Source: CAIWHR01 sp963779805 (GTDB taxonomy: Bacteria > Pseudomonadota > Gammaproteobacteria > Burkholderiales > Casimicrobiaceae). Taken from it: DNA of 64,000 bases. Of this stretch, positions 27,310 through 36,834 are shown one piece after another. Position numbers and translations under genes: made by a program. The stretch lies in assembly GCA_963779805.1 (NCBI GenBank), contig CAVZZN010000004.1:121629-185628 (forward strand), in the 5' to 3' direction. The notes beneath the pieces were generated by a model that was given only the letters and a program-made list of their open reading frames with translations, was not told the origin of the DNA and ran no database searches. Within the stretch, counting starts at the first letter, position 1, and each line of letters starts with the position of its first letter.

Positions 27310-28239
27310 TCAGCGCAGCGGTCGGGCGCCCCGCGCCAGCCCGAACTCGCGCAGCGAGCGCGCGAGCATCGTTCGCAGGCCTTCCGCCGCGGGCAGCAGC
27401 GGCTCCCGATCGCGGGTGACGATCCCGACCTCGCGCGCGAGCGCCGGGCGTGTCAGCGGGACGAATGCCAGGCCGTCGCCGGCCTCGGGCCGCGTGAGCA
27501 TGGGCAGGATCGCGATGCCGAGGTCCCTGCGCACGCACGCGAGCAGCGGCGAGCGGCTGGTCATGGTGAGCTCGGGCTTGCGCAGGCGCGCGGGGAGCCC
27601 CGCATCCGCGAGCACCTCGAAGGCATCGCTCCCGATGATCGTTTCGTCCCGCAGCGCTGCCCACGTCACGTTGCGGCGACGCGCGAAGCGATGGGCGCTG
27701 CTGCATAGCACGCCATAGGTATCGGATACGATCGGCTCGAACGCGATGTCCCGATGCTTCGCAGGAAGCAGGCCCGCGACGCCGATGTTGATCGAGCCGT
27801 CCGCGACGATCGCGGGGATCGCGCTCGAGCGCTCCTCGACCGTGCGGATGCGCACGTCGGGATGCGCGCGCGCGAACGCTGCGATGAGATCGGGCAGCCA
27901 GTGCTCCGCGAGGAAGGGCGCGATCGCGAGCGACACCGATCCCTGTTCCCCCTGCGCGAGCTGCCGCGCCTGGGCAAGCACGCGGTCGTGCACGTTGAGC
28001 AGCTCGCGGAAGCCCGGCAGCAGCGCCTGCGCGAGGGGCGTGAACTTGCCCTTGCGATCGTGCTCGATGAGCTCCCCGCCGATCGATTTCTCGAGCTCGC
28101 GCATCGCGATCGAAACGGCGGCCTGCGAGCGGAACGTGGTGGCGGCCGCCGCCTTGAAGCTGCCGCTGGAAGCGGCGAGCACGAATTGTCGGACCTGCTG
28201 GATCTTCAGCACGGCAAACTTCAGGAAAATAAAAGTCAT
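27310..28239 (-). CDS. LysR-family transcriptional regulator
   Basis: 309 aa, intact. Winged helix at the N-terminus (IQQVRQFVLAASSGSFKAAAATTFRSQAAVSIAMRELEKSIGG), then the two-lobed LysR effector domain (GSVSLAIAPFLAEHWLPDLIAAFARAHPDVRI ... LACVRRDLGIAILPMLTRPE). Divergent from the SDR operon with only 53 bases between starts, the classical layout of a LysR activator and its target. The family usually senses a pathway substrate or intermediate. A later start at the Val-Leu-Lys before IQQVRQ is possible, as the first ten residues are atypical. Confidence 0.9.
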   Translation of the reverse strand: MTFIFLKFAVLKIQQVRQFVLAASSGSFKAAAATTFRSQAAVSIAMRELEKSIGGELIEHDRKGKFTPLAQALLPGFRELLNVHDRVLAQARQLAQGEQGSVSLAIAPFLAEHWLPDLIAAFARAHPDVRIRTVEERSSAIPAIVADGSINIGVAGLLPAKHRDIAFEPIVSDTYGVLCSSAHRFARRRNVTWAALRDETIIGSDAFEVLADAGLPARLRKPELTMTSRSPLLACVRRDLGIAILPMLTRPEAGDGLAFVPLTRPALAREVGIVTRDREPLLPAAEGLRTMLARSLREFGLARGARPLR

Positions 28240-28292
28240 TGTAGATCATTCAAATTGCGTTAACGAAGCTCGACGCGCAGAATCGCCGCACC
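28240..28292. promoter_or_regulatory. Divergent LysR/SDR promoter region
   Basis: A 53-base AT-richer gap (GATCATTCAAATTGCGTTAA at 28245-28264) between the LysR and SDR starts. It is the only place for the LysR binding site controlling both; a T-N11-A type match can be drawn here but the dyad is imperfect, so the exact box is not claimed. Confidence 0.4.
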
Positions 28293-29064
28293 ATGAATCC
28301 GCTCGACGTTCTGATGCGGGGCGAGATCGCCGTCGTCTGCGGTGGCAGCGGCGGGATCGGACGCGCGATCGCTCGCCTGCTCGCGAACGAGGGCGCCGAC
28401 GTCTGCATCACCTATCACCGGCACCGCGACAACGCGGAAGCGCTCGCAGCCGAGCTCGCGCGCGGCCCCGGTCGCGTCGTCTGCGTCGGCGCCGACCTCA
28501 GCCGCGAAGAGGACGTCGTCGCGCTGTTCCACGCGGTCGACGAACGCCTCGGCCGGGTCACCGCGCTGGTGAACGCGAGCGGCGTGCTGGGGGGCGAGCG
28601 CCGCATCGACGAGATCGACGCGCCCGGCCTCGCCCAGCTGTGGGCCACCAACGTCACCAGCTACATGCTGTGCGCGCGCGAAGCGGTGCGCCGCATGTCG
28701 ACGCGCCTCGGCGGCGACGGCGGCGCCATCGTGAACGTGTCGTCGATGGCCGGCCTGCGCGGCGGCAGCCCGCAGCGCGTGGCGTACGGAGCCAGCGAAG
28801 GGCGCGATCAACGCGTTCACGCTCGGGCTTGGCAAGGAGCTCGCGCTGGAAGGCGTGCGCGTCAATGCCGTGCTGCCCGGCTATCTCGACACCGAATTCC
28901 ACGACGCGTACGGCGGGAAGGAGCGGCTCGAGCGGGCCGCGCAGACCGCGCCGATGAAGCGCCTCGGCCGTCCGGAGGAGGTGGCCGAGGCCGTGCTGTG
29001 GCTGCTGTCGCCCAAGGCCTCGTTCGTCACGTCGACGCTGCTCAACGTGGCGGGCGGTGCCTGA
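28293..29064 (+). CDS. Short-chain dehydrogenase/reductase (one frameshift)
   Basis: 256 aa after removing one G near 28797. Rossmann motif IAVVCGGSGGIGRAIARLLANEGADV, the NxxG-like segment VNASGVLGG, catalytic Ser in AIVNVSSMAGLRGG, and Tyr/Lys in VAYGASKGAINAFTLGLGKELA once the frame is repaired. C-terminal RVNAVLPGYLDTEF and GRPEEVAEAVLWLLS are standard. The enzyme is an NAD(P)-dependent alcohol/ketone oxidoreductase and is the first gene of a LysR-linked operon with a tautomerase, a lactonase-like protein, a Bug receptor and a propeller-like protein, so it likely acts on the substrate of that pathway. Confidence 0.87.
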
Positions 29065-29087
29065 ATCCAAACGAGGAAGGAGGAGAG

Positions 29088-29286
29088 ATGCCGTTCGTCA
29101 ACATCCGCATCCTGAAAGGCCATTCGCAGGAGCGCAAGGACGAGATCGCCCGCCGCGTGAGCACCGCGATCAGCGAAGTCGCGGGGCTGCCGAAGGACGT
29201 CATCTGGGTGGTGTTCGAGGACGTCGCCACGGACAACTGGTTCGTCGGGCGGCACGAGCGTCACCGAGATCCAGAAGAAGCAATAG
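29088..29286 (+). CDS. 4-oxalocrotonate tautomerase-family protein (one frameshift)
   Basis: 65 aa after removing one G near 29249, which restores the ending GTSVTEIQKKQ. The first residue after Met is the catalytic Pro (PFVNIRILKGHSQERKDEIARRVSTAI), as in all tautomerase-superfamily enzymes that catalyse keto-enol isomerisation through Pro1. A strong AGGAGGAGAG RBS precedes it. The length matches the small homohexameric 4-OT group. Its place between an SDR and an SMP-30 lactonase suggests handling of an oxo-acid or enol intermediate, e.g. from ring or sugar-acid degradation; the substrate is unknown. Confidence 0.85.
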
Positions 29287-29295
29287 GGGACCACC

Positions 29296-30190
29296 ATGTC
29301 GGTCGAGATCCGCGACGCCGCGCTTTCGCGACGTCGTCGGCAGCGCGGTCGAGTTCGAGAAGGTCGCCGGCGATTGCCTCTTCACCGAGGGCCCGCTGTG
29401 GCATTCGCGCGAGCGCTACCTGCTGTTCAGCGACATGCCCGGCAACCACCTGCGCAAGTGGACGCCGCAGGACGGCGTCACCACCTTCCGCAAGCCGTCG
29501 AACCAGAGCAACGGCCTCGCGTGGGATCGCGCAGGGCCGGCTCGTTGCGTGCGAGCATGCGACGAGCCGCCTGACGCGCACCGAGCCCGACGGGCGCATC
29601 ACGGTGCTCGCGAGCCACTACGAGGGCAAGGAGCTCAACAGCCCCAACGACGTCATCGTGCGCTCCGACGGCGCGATCTACTTCAGCGACCCGACGTACG
29701 GGCGCGCGGAGTTCTACGGCACGCCGCGCGCGTGCGAGCTCTCGTTCCGGGCGTGTATCGCGTGCGATCCGCGATCGGGCGCGCTGACGCTGCTCGCCGA
29801 CGATTTCGCGCAGCCCAACGGCCTCTGCTTCTCCGCCGACGAGACGCAGCTTTTCGTGAACGACACCGAGCGCCAGCACATCCGGGTGTTCGACGTGCGC
29901 GCCGACGGTACGATCGCCAACGGCCGCGACTGGGCGCAAACCATCGGCGAAGGCGACGGGCGCGCCCGACGGCATGAAGCTCGACGCGCGTTCGAACCTC
30001 TACTGCTGCGGGCCCGGCGGCATCCACGTGTTCGCGCCGGATGCCACGTGCCTCGGCGTGATCCAGGGTGCCGGAGTACACGGCGAACTTCGCCTGGGGC
30101 GACGCCGACTTGCGCAGCCTCTACATCACCGCATCGACCTCCGTGTATCGGATCCGCACGGCCGTACCCGGCCGCCCGCAGATGACCTGA
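29296..30190 (+). CDS. SMP-30/gluconolactonase-like beta-propeller (several frameshifts)
   Basis: ~296 aa after repairing breaks near 29322, 29537, 29747, 29957 and 30070. Six-bladed propeller wording of the SMP-30/gluconolaconase/LRE family: FTEGPLWHSRERYLLFSDMPGN, SNGLAWDRAGRLVACEHATSRLTR, NSPNDVIVRSDGAIYFSDPTYG and QPNGLCFSADETQLFVNDT. The metal ligands usual for the family (Glu of the first blade, Asn in SPND, Asp in the later NDT) are present. It probably hydrolyses a lactone downstream of the SDR product. Ten bases separate it from the tautomerase gene. The 29747 region looks like a compensating deletion/insertion pair, unlike the rest. Confidence 0.8.
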
Positions 30191-30214
30191 CCGCGAGCCA
30201 CGCAGGAGGAAATC

Positions 30215-31191
30215 ATGAGCAAGCTCATCGCGGCTCTCGGCGTCGCTTTCGGCGTCGTTGCAGCCACTCCCGGGCGTCGCCTCGGCGCAGGATTACCCCA
30301 CCCGCGCGGTCACCATCGTCGTGCCGTTCTCGCCGGGCGGCCCCGGCGACCTCACCGCGCGCTTCATCGCCCAGCGGCTGTCGAGCTCGCTCGGCCAGCC
30401 GTTCGTCGTCGACAACAAGCCCGGCGCCAACGGCGTGCTCGCGGCGGTCGCCGCCAAGAACGCGCCTGCAGACGGCTACACGCTGCTGCAGATCTCGAGC
30501 AGCCACACCGTCAACGAGTCGCTGATCACCAAGCGCGGCTACGAGCTCATGCGCGACTTCGACCCGGTGGCCGCCATCAACTACACCGAGATGGTGCATG
30601 ATGGTCGAACCGACGGTGCACGCGAACGACGCGTGCCCGAGTTCATCAAGCTGCTCAAGGCCAATCCCGACAAGCTACAACTACGCGTCGTCGGGCAACG
30701 GGTCGGCGTACCACATGGCCGGCGAGCTCTTCAAGACGATGGCCGGCGTGTCGATCACGCACGTGCCGTACAAGAGCGCGTCGACCGCGCGCACCGACCT
30801 CGTCGGCGGCCAGGTCGAGATGATGTTCGACGCGTTGCCGGCGGCGATCGAGCTGGTCCGCGGCAGACAAGGTGAGGGCGCTCGCGACCACCGCGAAGAC
30901 GCGCTCCGCGATCACGCCGGACGTGCCGACCGTCGGCGAGACGCTGCCCGGGTACGAGAGCACGATCTTCATCGGACTGATGGCGCCGAAGGGCACGCCG
31001 GCGCCGATCCTCGACAAGCTGCAACGCCGCGATCAACAAGGTCCTGGCCACGCCCGAGAGCCGCGAGTTCTGGCAGAAGCAGGGCTCGCAGCCGATGATT
31101 CAGAGCGCGCGCGGAGTTCACGCGCTTCCTCAACGAGGACATCGCGACCGGCGCGAAGCTGGTCAAGATCTCCGGCGCGAAGGTGGACTGA
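30215..31191 (+). CDS. Bug/TctC-family extracytoplasmic solute receptor (multiple frameshifts)
   Basis: 322 aa after repair of breaks near 30273, 30597, 30630, 30677, 30867, 31023 and 31109. Signal peptide LIAALGVAFGVVAATPGVASA, then the family signature YPTRAVTIVVPFSPGGPGDLTARFIAQRL and VDNKPGANGVLAAVAAKNAPADGYTL. Bug receptors are periplasmic, bind small organic acids and are greatly expanded in Burkholderiales. No TctAB membrane pair is nearby, which is usual for this family. The final segment EFTRFLNEDIATGAKLVKISGAKVD is standard. This gene has the densest run of inserted bases in the window. Confidence 0.82.
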
Positions 31192-32324
31192 ATGGCAGCA
31201 AGGCAAGGGCATCCGGCACGTCGGCTACATCGACTGCGCCGGGCGGCGGGCAGGTGGTCGTCAGGAAGGGCGTCGCGTATATCGGCAACATGCGCGCGCC
31301 CGAAGGCACGCTCGTGTACGACGTGCAGCGAGCCGAGCCGCCCGCGCGAGCTCGCGCGCCTCGAGGTGGCGGTCGGGCACGCACTCCCACAAGGTGCGCG
31401 TCGAGGGCGATCTCATGGTCGTCAATCGCGAGGTCAATCCGTTCCAGGCCGGTGCGCCCGCGGACTTCAAGGGCGGCCTCGGCATCTACGACGTCTCGAA
31501 GCCCGGACAGCCCGAAGCTCATCACGCGCTGGGAAACCGAAGGCATGGGCGTGCATCGCTTCGACTTCGACGGCCGCTACGCGTACATCTCGCCGACGGC
31601 GAAGGGCTACGTCGGGAACATCGTGATGATCCTCGACCTCGCCGATCCTGCGCACCCGGTCGAGGTCGGCCGGTGGTGGATGCCGGGGCAGTGGAAGGAC
31701 GGCGGCGAGACGCCGACGTGGAACGGCACCGACTATCGCTGCCACCATCCGCTGCGCCTCGGCAATCGCCTGTACACGAGCTACTGGCACGGAGGCTTCG
31801 TGATCCTCGACATCGAGGACATGTCGAAGCCCAAGCTCGTGTCGTCGTTCAACACCTACCCGGCGTTCCCCTGGCCCACGCACACCTGCCTCACGTTGCC
31901 GTTTCCCATCCGGAACCGGCGCATCATGCTCCTCGCGAGCGAGGACGCCGGGCGCGCGCGCGACTTCTATCCCGCGTTCCTGTGGGTGTACGACATCACC
32001 GACGAGCGCCAGCCGGTGCCTTTCGCGAGCTACCAGATGCCCGACGTCGACGGGACGCCGCAGCCCGAGTTCACGGGCGTGCACCAGCCTTCCGAGGTGA
32101 TCACGGGCACCGAGGTGCCGGTCGCGTGGTTCGCCTACGGCTTGCGCGTGCTGGACTTCGCGAACCCGCACGCGCCGAAGGAAGTGGCGTGGTACCTGCC
32201 CGACCCCGCGCGCGACGAGCGCGCGAAGGGCCGCGTGCAGAGCAACGACGTCACGATCGACGAGCGCGGGCTCATCTACCTGCTCGATCGCATCCACGGC
32301 TGCCACATCCTCGAGCGGGTGTAG
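31192..32324 (+). CDS. LVIVD-repeat / beta-propeller-like protein of unknown function (multiple frameshifts)
   Basis: ~375 aa after removing five single bases, all in the first third (near 31200, 31243, 31331, 31374 and 31512). The repeating motif is a strand pair of the type YISPTAKGYVGNIVMILDLADPAHPVEVGRW, VILDIEDMSKPKLVSSF, YDITDERQPVPFASYQ and RVLDFANPHAPKEVAWY, as in LVIVD-repeat propellers. There is no signal peptide. Conserved His-rich stretches (YRCHHPLRLG, WPTHTCLTLPFPI, GVHQPSEVITG) hint at a metal site. I do not know an enzyme activity. It ends the LysR-linked operon. Confidence 0.65.
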
Positions 32325-32379
32325 CGGGCTGCACCGCTTCGCCTGCTCGCGGCTCACGGTCGTGTAGCGGATTTCCCGT

Positions 32380-32393
32380 CCGGGGCGCCCCGG
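32380..32393. terminator. GC palindrome between convergent operons
   Basis: CCGGGGCGCCCCGG is a perfect 14-bp dyad in the 105-base gap between two convergent operons. It could serve as a bidirectional stop signal, but the hairpin would have no loop and there is no T-run, so the call is weak. Confidence 0.25.
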
Positions 32394-32429
32394 GGATTGG
32401 TCACGTCCGGCGCCTGCGTCACACGCCGT

Positions 32430-33790
32430 TCACAAAAGCTCCGCCCGGTGCGCTTCGACGAGGTTCGTGCGCACGCGCCCGCTTCCGAATGCGGCATGCG
32501 CCAGCGCCTTGCGCAGGAACGCGAGGTTCGTCTCGACACCCTCGATCGCCACGGTTTCGAGCGTCGCCAGCATCTTCGCGATCGCGGCAGGGCGGTCGTG
32601 CGCGTGCACGATCACCTTGGCGATGAGGGGATCGTAGTGATGCGTGATCGCGTCGCCCTCGCGCACGCCCGTGTCCACCCGAACGTCCGCGCCTTGCGGC
32701 GGAAAGCGGAGCACGCGGAGGACGCCGGGGGAGGGCAGGAAGCCCTTCGCCGGGCGCTCGGCATACAGCCGGCATTCGATGGCGTGGCCCGACGGCCTGC
32801 ACATCGCTCTGGCCGCGTACCGGCAACGGCAGCCCGGCCGCGAGCTGCAGTCTGCATGGCGACGAGATCGAGGCCGGTGATCATCTCGGTGACCGGATGC
32901 TCGACCTGGATGCGCGTGTTCATCTCCAGGAAATAGAAACGCTGCGTTTGCGCATCGACGATGAACTCCACTGTGCCGGCGCCGCGGTAGCGTTCCTGCC
33001 TGCACAGCGCGACCGCGGCGTCGAACATCGCGGCGCGCGTTGCGTCCGGCAGCGCGGGCGCCGGGCTTTCCTCGACGATCTTCTGGAAGCGGCGCTGCAG
33101 CGAGCAATCGCGCTCGAACAGATGCACGGCGTGACCATCGCCGAAGCCGAAGACCTGCACCTCGACGTGGCGCGCCTCGGCGATCAGGCGCTCGAAGTAC
33201 ACGGTGCCGTCGCCGAACGCGCGCTGGGCCATCGATTGCGTCGCTTCGACGGTGCTCGCGAGCTCCGTGGCCGTCGCCACGCGGCGCATGCCGATGCCGC
33301 CGCCCCCGCTCGCCGCCTTCACCAGCAGCGGAAAGCCGACCTCCCGCGCGGCCTCGTCCATGCCGCTCGTGTCGCCCGGGGCGAAGCGAGGGCTGCCGGG
33401 CAGGATCGGCACGCCCGCCGCGAAGGCGAGCTGACGCGCGCGTTCCTTGTCGCCCATGTCCTCGATCGTCTTCGGAGCGGGACCGATCCAGACGAGCCCG
33501 GCGTGCTGGACCGCCGCCGCGAAGTCGTGATTCTCGGCGAGGAAGCCATAGCCGGGATGAATCGCGTCGGCGCCGGTCGCGCGTGCCGCTTGCAGGATGG
33601 CCTCGACGCGCAGGTAGCTTTGCGCGGCCGGCGCGGGGCCGACGCCGACCGCCTCGTCGGCGAGCGCGACGTGCATCGCGTTCGCGTCGGCTTCCGAGTG
33701 AACCGCGACCGTGCGCAGGCCCAGGCCTTCGCAGCTGCGGATCACGCGACAGGCGATCTCGCCGCGGTTCGCGATCAGGACCTTCTTCAT
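32430..33790 (-). CDS. Acyl-CoA carboxylase, biotin carboxylase subunit (two frameshifts)
   Basis: ATP-dependent carboxylation of biotin, 452 aa after removing bases near 32855 and 32790. N-terminal domain KVLIANRGEIACRVIRSCEGLGLRTVAVHSEADANAMHV; ATP-grasp with FPLLVKAASGGGGIGMRRV, HVEVQVFGFGDGHAVHLFERDCSLQRRFQKIVEE and FLEMNTRIQVEHPVTEMITG; C-terminal HAIECRLYAERPAKGFLPSPG. The protein stops after the biotin carboxylase domain and carries no biotinyl domain; that function is the separate 73-aa protein at 36586. Last gene of the leftward carboxylase operon. Confidence 0.9.
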
Positions 33791-33838
33791 GGGCCGTGGC
33801 GAGCATCTGTCCCGAACCCATGCCCGGGACCATGCGTT

Positions 33839-34849
33839 TCAGCTCCCGGGCAGGTTGTGGATCTCGGGAAAGAAGAGATCCTTCCACGACGCCGGTCGGT
33901 TCTTGAGGCTGCCGATCTGATTCATGAACTGCGCATAGGGCAGCACCCGCTCGGGTGCGAGGGTGTAGGAGACCTGCGGGTCGTTCATCATCGCGAGGAT
34001 CTTGTCGACCTGGTCCTTGTTGCCGCCTTCCTTGACGTAGATCTCCGCGGCGCGGCGCTTGTCCGCGTTGATGGAATCGGTGGCTTCCTTGAGCGCGTCG
34101 AGCACGGCCTTGTACGTCTTCGGATTCGCCGTGCGGAACTTGTTCGTCGCCCACACCATGAGGAACGTGTTCGGGCCGCCCATGACGTCGTACGAGTTCA
34201 GCACCGTGTGGATCCCCGGCTTCTCCAGCGCGTAGTACTGGAAGGGCGGCGACGTGAACTGCGCCGTGACATCGCCCGCGCCCGACAGGAGCGCAGCGAG
34301 GCCCTCCGGATGCGGCAGGTTCACCATCAGCGGGTTGAGCTTCTTGTAGTTGTCCTGGCCCCATTCCTTCACGGCCGCCATCTGCAGGTAGATGGTCTGC
34401 ACCGACGAGCCGGCGCCCGCCATCGCGATCCGGTCCTTGTCGGTGAAATCCTTGATGGTCTTCACGTTCGGATTGCGGCTCACCAGCAGGTTGGGCATCG
34501 AGCTCAGGGCCGCGACGCCGCGCACGTCGACGCCGTCGCGCGTCTTGTCCCAGAGGATGAAGGCCGGGCCCGTGCCGCCGGAAGCGAAGTCGAGCGAGCC
34601 CGAGAGCAGCGCATCGTTGGCGGCAGCGCCGGCGCCGAGCTTCACCCAGGCCACCTTGGTCTCGGGCAGCCCTGCCTGCGCGAGATGCTTCTCGATGAGC
34701 TTCTCCTCCTTCATGATCGTGAGCGCCAGATAGCCGATGCCGTACTGCGTCGCGATCTTGACCTCGTTCGTCTCGGCTCGGGCGACGAGACTCGCCGCGA
34801 ACAGCAGCAGCACGGCAACGCTCGCTCGGATCGTGTGTCGATTGCGCAT
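33839..34849 (-). CDS. Orphan ABC solute-binding protein inside the carboxylase operon
   Basis: 336 aa, intact, strong GGAGGAG RBS. Signal peptide ASVAVLLLFAASLVARA, then EVKIATQYGIGYLALTIMKEEKLIEKHLAQAGLPETKVAW and the receptor second lobe. It is a paralogue of the receptor at 18007, with a matching C-terminus. No ABC permease or ATPase is encoded in this operon. Its place between a carboxyltransferase and the biotin carboxylase gene suggests it captures the organic acid processed by the CoA-transferase and carboxylase. It may share a membrane unit encoded elsewhere, perhaps the TauBC-like genes at 11187-12824. Confidence 0.9.
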   Translation of the reverse strand: MRNRHTIRASVAVLLLFAASLVARAETNEVKIATQYGIGYLALTIMKEEKLIEKHLAQAGLPETKVAWVKLGAGAAANDALLSGSLDFASGGTGPAFILWDKTRDGVDVRGVAALSSMPNLLVSRNPNVKTIKDFTDKDRIAMAGAGSSVQTIYLQMAAVKEWGQDNYKKLNPLMVNLPHPEGLAALLSGAGDVTAQFTSPPFQYYALEKPGIHTVLNSYDVMGGPNTFLMVWATNKFRTANPKTYKAVLDALKEATDSINADKRRAAEIYVKEGGNKDQVDKILAMMNDPQVSYTLAPERVLPYAQFMNQIGSLKNRPASWKDLFFPEIHNLPGS

Positions 34850-34904
34850 GGTCGTCTCTCCTCCGGATGAATCGATCGTATCGAGGCCTTGGGCGGGCGC
34901 CTCG

Positions 34905-36506
34905 TCAGGGTCTCACGCCGTACTTCGCCTTGGGGCCGAGTGTGGTCGCGAGCTTGCCTTGCGCGGCGGCGACGAAACGGCAAAGGTACGGTCGTGTTTC
35001 GCGCGGGTCGACGATGTCCTCGACCCCGAACGCTTCGGCGGTGCGAAACGGCGATGCGAGGGCGCGCAACTGCGCCTCGATCTCGGCTTCGCGCGCCTTG
35101 GGGTCCGCATGCTGCGCGATCTCGCGCCGGAACGCAGCCGCGACCCCGCCTTCGATCGGCAGCGACCCCCATTCCGCGGACGGCCACGCGATCTTGAGAT
35201 CGAGGCCGTTCTTGTCGGTGGCGCCCATGCCCGCCATGCCGTAGCACTTGCGGATCACCACCGTGTACATGGGCACGCTCGCCTGCAGCGCGACGTACAC
35301 GCTGCGCATGCCTTCGCGCAGGGTGGCCGCCGCTTCGGCATCGCGGCCCACCATGAAGCCGGGCACGTCGACCAGGAATACGATCGGGATGTGGAAGCAG
35401 TCGCAGAGCTCGATGAAGTGCGTCTGCTTGCGCGCGGCCCTCACGTCGATCGCGCCGCCGTAGATCATCGGATTGTTGGCGATGACGCCCACCACGCGCC
35501 CGTCGAGACGGGCGAGCGCGGTGATGACGGCCTTGCCGAACGTCGGCTGGATCTCGAACACCGACCCACGATCGACCACGAGCTCGATCAGCTTGCGCAT
35601 GTTGTACGGCTTGCGGCGGTCGCGCGGCACGATCGAGAGCAGCGCCTGCTCGCAGCGGTCGGGCGGATCGTCCGTCGGCGACGCAGGCGGCAGCTCCCAC
35701 ACGTTGCGCGGCATGTAGGAGAGGAAGCGCCGGATCGTCGCGAAGCACGCGGCTTCGTCCGCGACCGCATTGTCGATGGTGCCCGCGATGTCGACGGCGA
35801 GCTGCGCGCCGCCGAGCTCCTCCTTGGTGATCGCCTGGCCGAGCGAGCGCTGCACCACCGGCGGTCCCGCGGCGAACACCTGCGCCGTGTCCTTCACCAT
35901 CACGGTGAAGTGCGAAAGGATCGCGCGCCCGGCGGGTCCGCCCGCCGCCGTGCCGAGCACCGCGGACACGACCGGCACCTGCGCCATCAATGCCACCGAC
36001 TGCTCGAAGCCGTGCACGCCGGGAAACACCGCGTGGCCGCGACGGTGGATCGAAGTCACGCTGCCGCCGGAGCCGTCGATGAGGTTGACGAGCGGGATGC
36101 GGTACTCGAACGCGAGATCCTCGACGAAGCCGCCCTGGCCGCCCTTCTTGCGATCGCCGCTCCAGCTCGTGCCGCCGCGGATCGTGAAGTCCTCGCCGCC
36201 GACCGCCACGCAGCGGCCATCGATCTGCGCGAGTCCCATGACGTACGGGGCGGGCTTGACGCGCAGGAGGCGTCCCTGCGCGTCGTACTCGCCGCTGCCC
36301 GTGAGCTTGCCGACTTCCTGGAACGAGCCGGCGTCGACGAGACCCGCGATGCGCTCGCGAACGGTCAGGCGGCCGCGCTCGTGATGCTTCGCGACGGCCT
36401 CGTCGCCGCCCAGGCGCTCGGCGTCGTCACGCCGGCGGCGAAGCTCCTCGACTTCGGGCGACCAGTCGTTCGCGACGTCGGCGTCGTTCACGTCGGGCGC
36501 TTCCAT
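34905..36506 (-). CDS. Acyl-CoA carboxylase carboxyltransferase subunit, PccB/MccB-like (first)
   Basis: 533 aa, intact. Both crotonase-like halves are present: RERIAGLVDAGSFQEVGKLTG, the first oxyanion-hole region VSAVLGTAAGGPAGRAILSHFTVMVK with FAAGPPVVQRSLGQAITKEELGGAQLAV, and the second VDVPGFMVGRDAEAAATLREG ... RKCYGMAGMGATDKNGLDLKIAWPSAEWGSLPIEGG. The CoA-site Gly-Gly is kept. The ATG giving MEAPDVNDADVAND is preferred over an upstream start that would run into the biotinyl gene's spacer. With the second carboxyltransferase at 36835 it may form a heteromeric carboxyltransferase. Substrate could be propionyl-, methylcrotonyl- or another branched acyl-CoA. Confidence 0.9.
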   Translation of the reverse strand: MEAPDVNDADVANDWSPEVEELRRRRDDAERLGGDEAVAKHHERGRLTVRERIAGLVDAGSFQEVGKLTGSGEYDAQGRLLRVKPAPYVMGLAQIDGRCVAVGGEDFTIRGGTSWSGDRKKGGQGGFVEDLAFEYRIPLVNLIDGSGGSVTSIHRRGHAVFPGVHGFEQSVALMAQVPVVSAVLGTAAGGPAGRAILSHFTVMVKDTAQVFAAGPPVVQRSLGQAITKEELGGAQLAVDIAGTIDNAVADEAACFATIRRFLSYMPRNVWELPPASPTDDPPDRCEQALLSIVPRDRRKPYNMRKLIELVVDRGSVFEIQPTFGKAVITALARLDGRVVGVIANNPMIYGGAIDVRAARKQTHFIELCDCFHIPIVFLVDVPGFMVGRDAEAAATLREGMRSVYVALQASVPMYTVVIRKCYGMAGMGATDKNGLDLKIAWPSAEWGSLPIEGGVAAAFRREIAQHADPKAREAEIEAQLRALASPFRTAEAFGVEDIVDPRETRPYLCRFVAAAQGKLATTLGPKAKYGVRP

Positions 36507-36585
36507 GCGCTCGACCTCGGGGACAGGACAGAGGTCACCGCGGAGGTAACTCGATGGGTCATGTGCATCCGGCGGGCCATGATCT

Positions 36586-36807
36586 TCAGGTCTCGAGCCG
36601 CGCGACGGGCTGGTTCTCGGCCACGCTCTCACCTTCGGCGACCAGGAATTCCCGGATGGTCCCGCCGTCCTCGGCCATCACCGGAATCTCCATCTTCATC
36701 GACTCGATGATCATGATCGTGTCGCCCGGCTCGAGCGTCTGACCGACCCTGGTGACGATCTTCCAGACCGACCCGGTCACTTCCGATTTCGCCTCGTACG
36801 CGGCCAT
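36586..36807 (-). CDS. Free-standing biotinyl carrier protein
   Basis: 73 aa, intact, with AAGGAG before the ATG. It is a bare biotinyl domain: KIVTRVGQTLEPGDTIMIIESMKMEIPVMAEDGGTI, with the biotinylated Lys in ESMKMEIP. There is no linker or AccB-type thumb extension. It carries carboxybiotin between the biotin carboxylase (32430) and the carboxyltransferases (34905, 36835). Most acyl-CoA carboxylases have this domain fused to the biotin carboxylase, so a separate carrier marks a four-component enzyme. Confidence 0.93.
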   Translation of the reverse strand: MAAYEAKSEVTGSVWKIVTRVGQTLEPGDTIMIIESMKMEIPVMAEDGGTIREFLVAEGESVAENQPVARLET

Positions 36808-36834
36808 CCGCGCTGCTCCTTGTTATGGGTGGTG

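Noticed and set aside
29296..32324. Programmed +1 frameshifting in the SMP-30, Bug and propeller genes.
   Set aside because: There are too many breaks per gene, no recurring slippery site, and the same kind of break is found in unrelated genes.
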